In this document: positions 9,358-17,689 of the stretch, one piece after another | Layout: each line of letters starts with the position of its first letter | Numbering within the stretch: position 1 is the first letter of the stretch | Origin: Hyphomicrobiales bacterium | Lineage (GTDB): Bacteria; Pseudomonadota; Alphaproteobacteria; Rhizobiales; Hyphomicrobiaceae | DNA length: 32,579 nt | Direction of reading: 5' to 3' | NCBI GenBank assembly: GCA_025353015.1 | Contig: JANXRM010000474.1 | Span: forward strand, 1-32,579 | Position numbers and translations under genes: made by a program | Notes under the pieces: generated by a model | The model's database searches: none | What the model was told of the DNA's origin: nothing | Seen by the model: the letters and a program-made list of their open reading frames with translations, nothing else

Positions 9358-10743
9358 CTACTCTGCCGCCTGCCGGACGGGTGTCGCACGCGGCGGTAGC
9401 TTGTTTTCAGCGGCGATGCCGATATCGATGGCCGGCTGTCCGCTGCGGTTGTGCGCCTCGCGCATACTGCGGCGAAGATCCGCGAAATAGGGCAGATGCT
9501 CGACCTCGATGTTGTGCCGCGGCGTATCCTTGAAGTGTTTCCGAACCAAGGCTTTGCGTGCCTCGATCTCCATCTGCATCTCTTGTTTCGACGGCAACTT
9601 GGCGCGGCCAAGCTCAAACTCGCGAATCCAGCGGATCTGCGCCTCGCAGATCCAGTTCAGCGCCGTATCCGAATTGAAGAAGGCCAGGAAATAAAGACCA
9701 GACCAGTCCGGGGGGACGATGCGCATGTAAAGATCGAGGCCGTTGTCCTTCGGCTCGATCACGGCCTTGTCCATAAAATCGATGTCGATGAGATAGCCAG
9801 TGGCGGCGATCAGGGTATCGAACTCTTCCGTGCTTCCGTCGTTGAACGTGATGTTGCGGCCGTCGATCTTGTCGATGCCCTGACGGACCAGAACGCGTTT
9901 GTAGTGGATATGATTGACGATGTTGGCGTTCGACGTCGCATGCACCTTTTTCGCGGTCGGCGGGAAGCCAAGTTTCCCCATGTCCCCCTGGATGACATAG
10001 ACCAGTGACTTGAGCACTTTTGTGCGCAGCCAAGTCGGGACCCACGGCTTATAGAACGGCTTGATCGTGTCCCAGAACGGCCGGCCGAAGGCAAGTTTCG
10101 GGATGATCAGGGCGTTGGAGCGCGCGACCAGAACGGTGCGGGCCGACGTCATCGCAAGGTCGCTCGCGATATCGAGCGCGCTATTGCCGACGCCGACAAC
10201 ACAGACCTTCTTGCCAACGTAGGGCGCAGGCTCCCGGTAATAGTGCGAGTGCAGATACTCGCCTTTGAAACCGTCGCGGAAGGCGGGCACCTCGAGCGGG
10301 TTCGTCAAATGCCCGGTCGCGACGATGATCGTATCGTGCTCTGTAATGTCACCGGCAGCTGTTTCCACCTGCCAACGCGGCTTTTCCGCCGTGTAGCCGG
10401 CAGCGGGCACGACCTTCGTCACTTTCGTATTGAAGCGAATGCGCGGCGTGACATCGAAATGGTCGGCATAGTCCTTCAGGTACTTGGCCATGTCCCAGTG
10501 CGACGGGAACGGCGGCACGGACTGGTCGAAGCGCAAATCCGAAAAATTCGTCAGGTTCTTGGCCGTATTGATGTGCAACGTCCGGTAGGCGGACGAGCGG
10601 CCATTGTCGTTCTGATAGACCCACATGCCACCAACATTGCTACCGATCTCATAGACGGTAACCTCGGCCCCGGTCTCCAACATGTGCTTGGCGCCGCAAA
10701 TTCCTGCCGCGCCTGCCCCAATGATGCCGATGGATTTTTGCAC
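9358..10743 (-). CDS. Flavin-containing monooxygenase / FMO-like NAD(P)-binding oxidoreductase
   Basis: 461 aa; N-terminal GAGAAG FAD motif, FKGEYLHSHYY (FMO signature FxGxxxHxxxY), second nucleotide motif GVGNSA, ATGY near the C-terminal half. Confidence 0.9.
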   Translation of the reverse strand: MQKSIGIIGAGAAGICGAKHMLETGAEVTVYEIGSNVGGMWVYQNDNGRSSAYRTLHINTAKNLTNFSDLRFDQSVPPFPSHWDMAKYLKDYADHFDVTPRIRFNTKVTKVVPAAGYTAEKPRWQVETAAGDITEHDTIIVATGHLTNPLEVPAFRDGFKGEYLHSHYYREPAPYVGKKVCVVGVGNSALDIASDLAMTSARTVLVARSNALIIPKLAFGRPFWDTIKPFYKPWVPTWLRTKVLKSLVYVIQGDMGKLGFPPTAKKVHATSNANIVNHIHYKRVLVRQGIDKIDGRNITFNDGSTEEFDTLIAATGYLIDIDFMDKAVIEPKDNGLDLYMRIVPPDWSGLYFLAFFNSDTALNWICEAQIRWIREFELGRAKLPSKQEMQMEIEARKALVRKHFKDTPRHNIEVEHLPYFADLRRSMREAHNRSGQPAIDIGIAAENKLPPRATPVRQAAE

Positions 10744-10944
10744 TGTCTTGACCCGCGAATTGTCGATTTTTTGGCAAACTAATGCGGCCGGGCGTCCATG
10801 TCACCCGCCTTGCAGCGAGATGGTTGCACTGCACTGGCGATCGGTTGTGCGGTGCGGGATAACCCCCTTGTGGATGGGGGGCATTGTCCGCGAGGCTCAC
10901 AGGACGGCACTGCTTCGGGGGAAGCTTGGTGCCGGGAGGTGCAA

Positions 10945-11349
10945 ATGCGCGACCGCTGGATCGGTGCCAGTCTAAGTTTTATCGGGGGAGTCCTGGCGAT
11001 TGGCTTGAACGCCTCAGTTCAGGCCGGGCCCCTCGCTGCGCACGGCTCGGTACAATCAGGCACGGCGCAAGCCGAAGCTTTGGGCGTCGAAACTGAGCGG
11101 ATTGAAACCGTGCGCATTGAAAAGGTTCGGGACGATACCACCCGGCGCGGTCGGTGCCGCCAAGCGAAAGGTGTGGGATCGGCGCCAACAGAGCGCCTTG
11201 CCAAGCTGCAGGCTTGGGAGCGTGTCGCGCAGGCGACGGGTAACTGGCCAGTCCCGGCCGATACGTTCAGCAACGAGCGTTACCAATGCCGGAAAGCCGG
11301 CGTGACGTGGGAATGTCGAAGCTTGATCGAAATATGTAAACCGGCCTGA
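10945..11349 (+). CDS. Small predicted secreted Cys-containing hypothetical protein
   Basis: ATG at 10945 preceded by GGGAGGT. MRDRWIGASLSFIGGVLAIGLNASVQAG resembles a signal peptide; 4 Cys in the mature region. No family recognised. Confidence 0.45.
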   Translation: MRDRWIGASLSFIGGVLAIGLNASVQAGPLAAHGSVQSGTAQAEALGVETERIETVRIEKVRDDTTRRGRCRQAKGVGSAPTERLAKLQAWERVAQATGNWPVPADTFSNERYQCRKAGVTWECRSLIEICKPA

Positions 11350-11542
11350 CGAGCCGATCGACTGGGAATGGATGGCAATTGCAAGTTGAGTATAAATTGA
11401 ATGCCGTCTGCAACAATCGGTTGAGCTTTGCCGCATACACTGTTGACTGCTGCCGAGGTACTGGGTTAACGACGGTAGCGGCAAAAAAACGGACTTCACC
11501 GACACGAATTTCACCGGATTGGTGCGCGTTCAGCAGCAAGGG

Positions 11543-11562
11543 CAACACATCTGGATGTGTTG
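11543..11562. repeat. Near-perfect 20-bp palindrome
   Basis: caacacatc-tg-gatgtgttg: 9-bp perfect arms separated by 2 nt, just upstream of the ATG at 11572. Confidence 0.7.
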
Positions 11563-11571
11563 AAAATACCG

Positions 11572-12039
11572 ATGCTCGCAATCGATAGCCGTCAGTTTTT
11601 CTCGCATGTCGAGCAGGTTGTGTCCGCATGCCCGCGGGCTGAGCTTGTTCGTGGGATCGCCAGCATGCGTATCCCGGCGCCACGACCCCAAAGTGAGAAC
11701 TGCCAGCAAGGCTTCGACATTTGCGTCACCTTCGATGACCGGAAGTGCCGCTTGCGCTTCGACCGCTGGTCACTAGATTTTGCGCGCAACGACCACAGGG
11801 CGATGGAGCTCTTTGAGCAAGCCATGCATGGCGACGTTCGGCTGCGCGTCGATACGATCGGCGGCGAGCCGTGGCACTGGACGCTGGAACGGCACACCAG
11901 CGACAAGGGCTGGGTCGCCGAGCAGTCCATGGGCGTGCTCAACCTGCGCTTCTGGGGACAAAGGGGCGTGACCTACCTGTGCAACGATTTCGGCTTCCAG
12001 GCGTGGACGCCATTAGCCAATCGCGCCAACGCGGCCTGA
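11572..12039 (+). CDS. Hypothetical protein
   Basis: ORF 11557..12039; ATG at 11572 is an alternative to GTG at 11557. Composition is protein-like (FDDRKCRLRFDRWSLDFARND...), no family recognised. Confidence 0.55.
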   Translation: MLAIDSRQFFSHVEQVVSACPRAELVRGIASMRIPAPRPQSENCQQGFDICVTFDDRKCRLRFDRWSLDFARNDHRAMELFEQAMHGDVRLRVDTIGGEPWHWTLERHTSDKGWVAEQSMGVLNLRFWGQRGVTYLCNDFGFQAWTPLANRANAA

Positions 12040-12085
12040 TCCTCTGAGGCCTCGAGCCGAACTGTATCGGCTGTGACTGCCATGC

Positions 12086-13024
12086 CTATTCCGCTGGGCT
12101 CACTTCCGATTGCCCGGGGGTCCGTTCGTCCGTTTCGACAGGCAGTCGTTTGATGCCGCTGACGGCCGCGACCAGCGTATAGCTCAAGATCATCAGCAGG
12201 AACCATGCCCCAAGCTTGCCGAATGAGACGAGCGTCCAGCCGTGTTTCTGATGTGGATAAATCCAAGCGGCCGTGAATGTACCGATGTTCTCCGCAACCC
12301 AAATGAATAGCGCCGTCAACAGCGCCGCCAGCAGCATCGGCATAGGACGATGCACATGCCAGATTTTATAATGAATGATGCACGGTCCAAGCAGAACGGC
12401 AGCGGCTGCAAACAGGATCGGTCGAATATCGGTAATGTAATGGTGCGAGAAAAAATTCACGTAGATGGCAAGTGAAAGCGCGCCAAGAGCCCACAGCGGC
12501 GGATGCCGGGTAAACCGGAAATCGAAGAGCCGCCAGCAGCGCGCCATGAACGAGCCGATCGCGGCATACATGAAGCCGGTGAACAGCGGCACGCCGCCGA
12601 TCCGCAGCAGACTCGGTTCCGGGTAAATCCAGGACCCGGCCGAAGTCTTGAAGATCTCCATCGCAGTGCCGACGATGTGAAACAGCAGGATGACGCGCGC
12701 CTCCTCCCATGTCTCAAGTTTGAACGCCAGCATCAGCGCCTGGATCAGAACCGCGGCAATAACCAGGAAATCGTAGCGGGCAAACCACGCGCCTTTCGGG
12801 TACCAGAGATATGTCCCCATGATGAGCCCCAGCATGAGGGCTGCGAACAGGCACGCCCAGGCCTGCTTCACGCCGAAGCGTGCGAATTCGTAGAGAACGT
12901 GCGTAGCCCGCCGTTGGGTAGCCCAGGTCCCGAGCCGGGCTTCACGGGCGATGAATCGGGCAAGGAATGGCCAATTGCGCGCGGCCGAGGCCGCCTCAGG
13001 TCGTACGTCCAGGACGTCACCCAT
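12086..13024 (-). CDS. DUF817 family integral membrane protein
   Basis: 312 aa, many TM segments; LETWEEARVILLFHIVGTAMEIFKTSAGSWIYPEPSLLRIGGVPLFTGFMYAAIGSF and ENIGTFTAAWIYPHQKHGWTLVSFGKLGAWFLLMILSY. Confidence 0.85.
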   Translation of the reverse strand: MGDVLDVRPEAASAARNWPFLARFIAREARLGTWATQRRATHVLYEFARFGVKQAWACLFAALMLGLIMGTYLWYPKGAWFARYDFLVIAAVLIQALMLAFKLETWEEARVILLFHIVGTAMEIFKTSAGSWIYPEPSLLRIGGVPLFTGFMYAAIGSFMARCWRLFDFRFTRHPPLWALGALSLAIYVNFFSHHYITDIRPILFAAAAVLLGPCIIHYKIWHVHRPMPMLLAALLTALFIWVAENIGTFTAAWIYPHQKHGWTLVSFGKLGAWFLLMILSYTLVAAVSGIKRLPVETDERTPGQSEVSPAE

Positions 13025-13364
13025 GCCCCGATGTCCCCCTCACAAGCCGAGCCGCGAACGTCTTCGGGCCTGCCGCCGTCACCGCCCGCATCGTGACCGG
13101 AGCGGCATCTTTACCGGCGGTTTACCAATTTTAACAAGAATGAAAACACCAGGATTAAGTCGGCGCGGCGGTGACTGCGGTTCGGGTTGGTGAAATGGCC
13201 ACAAAGCCGGCTCGTGACCGCCTGCATTGCGCCCATTTGACGTGATTTCTGGTGGCATGAAACCGTGGCCGGGCTGTTCAGGCTTGGATCGATGGGACTG
13301 CCGGTTGCGCCGCGTTGGTCAAAGCGCGGTGTCGAGGGCGTGGTGTTCAGGAGTTGCGTGTCCG

Positions 13365-14801
13365 ATGGGTCGTCCCAGTGAGTTATTGTCGCGCCGCGAC
13401 TTGATCAAGACGTATGGCCTTTCCGCTTTGCTGCTGCATCCGGTACTGCGCAGCATGGCGTACGCCGCGGAAACGCCGCTCGCGACCGCACCGCGCTACG
13501 TCATGTTCTTCAAAGGCGGCTCGTTCTATCCGAGCAAGACCAATCCGAGTTCGCTGACCAATCTCGCGGGCACACCGATTGCGCCGCTACAGTCGCACGC
13601 GTCCGACCTGATCCTGTTCAAGGGCATGAATATCCACGGCGGCAGCCCGAAGGCCGATGGCTACCAGGAGGAGCATGCCGCCGGCGTCTATGGCTGCACC
13701 ACAGGCAATCGCTACAAGTATTCCAAGAACGACGCCTACTACGCTTACACGGACAACGAATCGATCGATATCCGTATTGCCAACCACTACAAATCCCGCG
13801 CCGACCTGAAGGACGTGCCGATTGCCAGCCTCCACGTCGGTGGTGGCGCCCATTCCGATGCCGACAACGTCGGTGTCGGCAACCGCTATATCTCGTTCCG
13901 CAACCGCATGGCCGGCGATACGCGTTACGGCAACGCCATCGAGCCGATGCAGGACGCAGGACAGGTATTTGACACGCTGATGCGCGCCGCCAGTACATCG
14001 TGCGGTGTCGCCTCGAATCAGCCGAGCGGCGACAAGGTTAAGATGGGCGCAGCGCTGACCAATCGAACCAGCGTGATCGATTCCATGCTGTCGGATCTTG
14101 ACGATGCCAAGCGGCGCTTCGGCATGGACAGCGAGCACGCACGCAAGCTCGATGGCCTCAAGGAAAATTGGAGCCAGACGCAGAAATCCGCGCAAAAGCG
14201 GGTGGAGGCGCCGCAAAGCAGCGCCAGCGCCAAAGGCCGCCAGTGCGCAGCCCCAAGCCGGCCGACTGCCAACGGCGCCAACAAGAAGAATCTCGACGAC
14301 CTGTCACCGGTGCACGACCAGATGATCAGTCTGATCAAATTTGCGTTCGAAACCGATTTGACGCGCGTGGCCGCCTTCACGCTCTCGGGGGCCTCCAGCG
14401 GCCAGATCTGGCCGAGCAAGGGCATCCACAAGGCGCATCACACGCTCGAGCACAACGGCGACGTCGACAGCCTCGTCAAAATCGACACGTACTATTCCGA
14501 AAAGTTCGCGGGTCTGCTGACCGCGTTGAAGTCCATCGACGACGGCGGCGGCAAGACGGCCTTGCACAACAGCTCGGTATTTCTCGGCATGGAATGCTGG
14601 AGCAACAGCTCCAGCGGCCATTACCTGACTAACATCCCGTTCATCCTGGCGGGCCAAGGCGGCGGCCGCTTCAAGACTGGCCAGATCGTGGATGCCAAGG
14701 GCCGCAATAACAACGACGTGCACATCTCCTGCCTCAACGCAGCCGGTGTCGAAACGAACACATTCGGCCTTGCCAGCCTCTGCAAAGGCCCGATTGTTTG
14801 A
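13365..14801 (+). CDS. DUF1552 domain-containing protein with Tat-like signal
   Basis: In-frame ATG at 13365: MGRPSELLSRRDLIKTYGLSALLLHPVLRSMAYA (SRRDLIK twin-arginine). Body ends SSSGHYLTNIPFILAGQGGGRFKTGQIVDAKGRNNNDVHISCLNAAGVETNTFG, typical of DUF1552. Confidence 0.82.
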   Translation: MGRPSELLSRRDLIKTYGLSALLLHPVLRSMAYAAETPLATAPRYVMFFKGGSFYPSKTNPSSLTNLAGTPIAPLQSHASDLILFKGMNIHGGSPKADGYQEEHAAGVYGCTTGNRYKYSKNDAYYAYTDNESIDIRIANHYKSRADLKDVPIASLHVGGGAHSDADNVGVGNRYISFRNRMAGDTRYGNAIEPMQDAGQVFDTLMRAASTSCGVASNQPSGDKVKMGAALTNRTSVIDSMLSDLDDAKRRFGMDSEHARKLDGLKENWSQTQKSAQKRVEAPQSSASAKGRQCAAPSRPTANGANKKNLDDLSPVHDQMISLIKFAFETDLTRVAAFTLSGASSGQIWPSKGIHKAHHTLEHNGDVDSLVKIDTYYSEKFAGLLTALKSIDDGGGKTALHNSSVFLGMECWSNSSSGHYLTNIPFILAGQGGGRFKTGQIVDAKGRNNNDVHISCLNAAGVETNTFGLASLCKGPIV

Positions 14802-14844
14802 AGGTGATTGTTTGCGGCGATCATTCGAGGGTGTGGTGACGACG

Positions 14845-16533
14845 ATGCGCCCAAAGCTGATCCATAAATGCTGGTTCCAGGCGACCGCTTCAGCGATGGC
14901 AATGGCCATTGGCTTGGGATTGGCCGTCGGTGCAGGCGGGGCGGGAGGAATAGCCGCTGGCGCCGCCGAGCCGGACGTCAATGCCGTCGCGCGCAAGTAT
15001 TTTCCCAGCGACGACGCCGACGTCGCGCCGAAGCGCATTTTCCGGCTGACGCGCGATCAGATCGATATCACGGTGGCGTTTCTGCTGCCGGGCTTTTACA
15101 CGAAATCCGTCAAGGAGGTGATGGCGCGCGATCCCCTGCAGACGAACTACGAATACGCGGAATTACTGAGCTTCAATGCCGCCAACATCGGCCCGCTCTC
15201 AGGCTGGATCAAGGCCATCGCAGAGCGCGTCCGCGCCAAACCGGCAGGCGTGATCGATTGCGGCACTGCGAACGATCCCGAATGCCTGAAGGACAAGGCG
15301 CGAGCGTTCATTCTCAAGGCTATGCGCGGCGATCTCAGGGGCGCCAAGGTCGACGAGATGGCGACTGCCTACGCCAGCGGCGTCACAAGTGCCGGCCACG
15401 CCCAGGCAACGGCCGATCTCGTGGAACGCGTGCTCGCATCGCCCTATTTTCTGTTCCGCAAGGAGCAGGTGGATGTGCGCCGCGGCCGTCCCGTACCCGG
15501 TCAGGATCTGGAAGCACTGACGTATATCTTCGCCGATAGTCCGCCTGAGAAGCTGAAGTTCGATTCCAACAACGCCCTCGCCTACCTTCAAACACCCGCC
15601 GATGCCGCACGCACGGTCCAGGAGATCGTCGCCTCGAAGGATGCCCGCGAGAAGCTGGTTCGCTTCTTCAAGGCTTGGCTCGAAATCAAGGAGCCGAACG
15701 AGTTCACGATCTCGCAGAAGGCATTTCCGGCCTTCGATGCCAAGCTGACAGCCGCGATGCTCGACGAGACCGATCGGTTTCTCCGGGCGCAGTTGGCCAA
15801 ACCCGTGCCAAAGCTGACCGACATCACGCAATCGAGCCAGTCATTCGTATCGAAAACGCTGGAACCAATCTACGGGTCGACCAAGGCGGCCGATGCGGCA
15901 GGCACCAAGCCGGTCCAGCTTGATCCGAGCCAACGCTACGGCATCTTCTCGCAGCCGGCGCTGATCGCCTCGCATTCCGGCCCGACGGATACGCGGCCGA
16001 TCAAGCGCGGCGTGTTCTGGGTACGCAAAGTCATGTGCATGGAGATGGAGCCGCCACCGCAAGGGCTCGACATCACGATCTACAACGAAAGCAAGGCTGT
16101 CACGGAACGCCAGAAGATCGAAGACGCGACCGGGGGCAAGGCCTGTATCGGCTGCCACAAGATCATCGATCCCTTCGCCTTCTTCCAGGAAAGCTATGAC
16201 GCGCTCGGCCGGTGGCGGACGACCGACAACGGCGCGCCGGTCGACAGCAGCATGGAGATCGATTTTCTCGACGAGCCGCCCGCGAAAACCACAACACCGG
16301 TCGAAGCGCTGAAGGTGTTGACCAATTCCGCGATGTTCAAGCAGTGTTTCGCGCGCCAGATGTTCCGCTTCTACATGGGGCGCAACGAGGAGCCGGCCGA
16401 CGATCCGCTGCTTCGGCGCATGTTCATCACGTTTGCCGAGAACAACAGCCAGGACATCATGTCGTTGATTGCAGTGATGGCCGATCGCGTCCGCCGCGGC
16501 CCAAAGAGCGACGATAGACCGCCGGTTCAGTAA
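14845..16533 (+). CDS. DUF1592/DUF1588/DUF1585-containing exported protein with a CXXCH motif
   Basis: ATG at 14845; N-terminal hydrophobic segment; ADLVERVLASPYFLFRKEQV, RYGIFSQPALIASHSGPTDTRPIKRGVFWVRKVMCMEMEPPP, CIGCHKIIDPFAFFQESYDALGRWRTTDNG, CFARQMFRFYMGRNEEPADDPLLRRM. Confidence 0.85.
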   Translation: MRPKLIHKCWFQATASAMAMAIGLGLAVGAGGAGGIAAGAAEPDVNAVARKYFPSDDADVAPKRIFRLTRDQIDITVAFLLPGFYTKSVKEVMARDPLQTNYEYAELLSFNAANIGPLSGWIKAIAERVRAKPAGVIDCGTANDPECLKDKARAFILKAMRGDLRGAKVDEMATAYASGVTSAGHAQATADLVERVLASPYFLFRKEQVDVRRGRPVPGQDLEALTYIFADSPPEKLKFDSNNALAYLQTPADAARTVQEIVASKDAREKLVRFFKAWLEIKEPNEFTISQKAFPAFDAKLTAAMLDETDRFLRAQLAKPVPKLTDITQSSQSFVSKTLEPIYGSTKAADAAGTKPVQLDPSQRYGIFSQPALIASHSGPTDTRPIKRGVFWVRKVMCMEMEPPPQGLDITIYNESKAVTERQKIEDATGGKACIGCHKIIDPFAFFQESYDALGRWRTTDNGAPVDSSMEIDFLDEPPAKTTTPVEALKVLTNSAMFKQCFARQMFRFYMGRNEEPADDPLLRRMFITFAENNSQDIMSLIAVMADRVRRGPKSDDRPPVQ

Positions 16534-16541
16534 CCAGCGGC

Positions 16542-16581
16542 TTGGCGATTAGGTCGCCAAATAGGTGGCCCCGCCCCTATT
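16542..16581. terminator. Two adjacent hairpins between convergent genes (weak terminator candidates)
   Basis: ttggcga-ttagg-tcgccaa (16542-16560) and aatagg...cctatt (16560-16581); no T-tract. Confidence 0.35.
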
Positions 16582-17374
16582 CACGCCGCAGCAGCCAGTT
16601 CGTGATGACATTGGCCCAGCCCTTGGCGGAGAACGTACGTTTTAGTTCTTCAGGGTCGTAAACCTTTTCGACCCAATCGAAGAACGGCGTCGGCGTCCGC
16701 GCGTTGTCGGCAAGATAGCGCTCGAAGAAATAATCGAGAATTCCGGTATCCGATTGGCGAATGTGGCCGTACTTGAGCGCCAGTTGCGCCTTGGCCTCGG
16801 CAACCGGCACGTTTTCGTGGGCGATGAGATAAAGCGCGCTCATGAGGCCCGCCCGGTCGGCGCCCGACTTACAATGGAGCAGAACGGGGTATTCGACTCG
16901 CCGGAACAGATCGCGGGCGCCCAGGATCTCATCCTTCGCCGGCGCGGCGCGAGAGCGCACCTGATAATCCTCGAGTTTCAACCCGAGGCGCGCACAGGCC
17001 GATTGCTCGAGCCAGTAGCCGCCACAATGCCGGGCACCCCGGAGATTGACGATGGTGCGAACGCCCTGGTCGGCGGCAGCCTTGATCTGATACGGGGCGG
17101 GCTGGGCAGACCGCCACGCCTCGCGCCCAAGGCGATGCCTGTTGAGGTAGAACAGTCGGAAAATACCGTGATCCACCAACAGCATATCACCATAGTTGAC
17201 GGCCGGTCCGAAAGCGCGCCGGAGTCCGTCCGGACACCGCTCCGAAATGGCGATACGCCAGTTCCGCAGTCTCTGGCGCATCTGCCGCCGCTGGTGCTTG
17301 GCGATTTTTTGCATTGCTTTAGCCGGGACCTTCTGAAACGCCCGCTTGTCTGCCTTGGTGGTGGATGCTTGCAA
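16577..17374 (-). CDS. Dual-specificity/tyrosine phosphatase-like protein
   Basis: 265 aa; HCKSGADRAGLMSALYL matches the HCX5R P-loop; IVNLRGARHCGGYWLEQSACARLGLKLEDYQVRSRAAPAKDEI matches the DSP core. Confidence 0.85.
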   Translation of the reverse strand: MQASTTKADKRAFQKVPAKAMQKIAKHQRRQMRQRLRNWRIAISERCPDGLRRAFGPAVNYGDMLLVDHGIFRLFYLNRHRLGREAWRSAQPAPYQIKAAADQGVRTIVNLRGARHCGGYWLEQSACARLGLKLEDYQVRSRAAPAKDEILGARDLFRRVEYPVLLHCKSGADRAGLMSALYLIAHENVPVAEAKAQLALKYGHIRQSDTGILDYFFERYLADNARTPTPFFDWVEKVYDPEELKRTFSAKGWANVITNWLLRRE

Positions 17375-17516
17375 GGCAAACCGGACCTGATCGATGCCGG
17401 CTTGGGAAGTCGACAGGGTGTGCGCTTGGCAAGCGGTTCATAAGCCCTATAGAAACGTGGGGTCAACCGTCGTCAATGCAATGACCGTCATTCGATTTCG
17501 GGTTCAGTGTAGAGGA

Positions 17517-17530
17517 GAATCAATTGATTC
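17517..17530. repeat. Perfect 14-bp palindrome GAATCAATTGATTC
   Basis: Read directly; overlaps a possible TTG start (17524) of a short ORF. Confidence 0.7.
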
Positions 17531-17581
17531 GCGTCCGGCAGTGGCAACACGCGTGTGAGATGTTGCTCGCGAGCCTCGCCC

Positions 17582-17613
17582 GATACCTGCGCTAAGCCTG
17601 ATACCTGCGCTAA
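17582..17613 (+). repeat. Tandem direct repeat (14-bp exact, 18-bp period)
   Basis: GATACCTGCGCTAA at 17582-17595 and again at 17600-17613. Confidence 0.9.
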
Positions 17614-17689
17614 ACCGTGCAACACAGCTGCCTGATGCGGCCTGGATGCCGCCGATCAGGGCCGTGCCACCAATGGATGCCCAAACTTG

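Noticed and set aside
10875-10885. Start of a C-rich/G-rich hairpin (ccccc...ggggg) near 10862-10880 as a regulatory element
   Set aside because: A short stem in GC-rich DNA is expected by chance.
12055-12072. AGCCGA...TCGGCT hairpin between convergent genes as a terminator
   Set aside because: Only a 6-bp stem and no T-tract; too weak to call.
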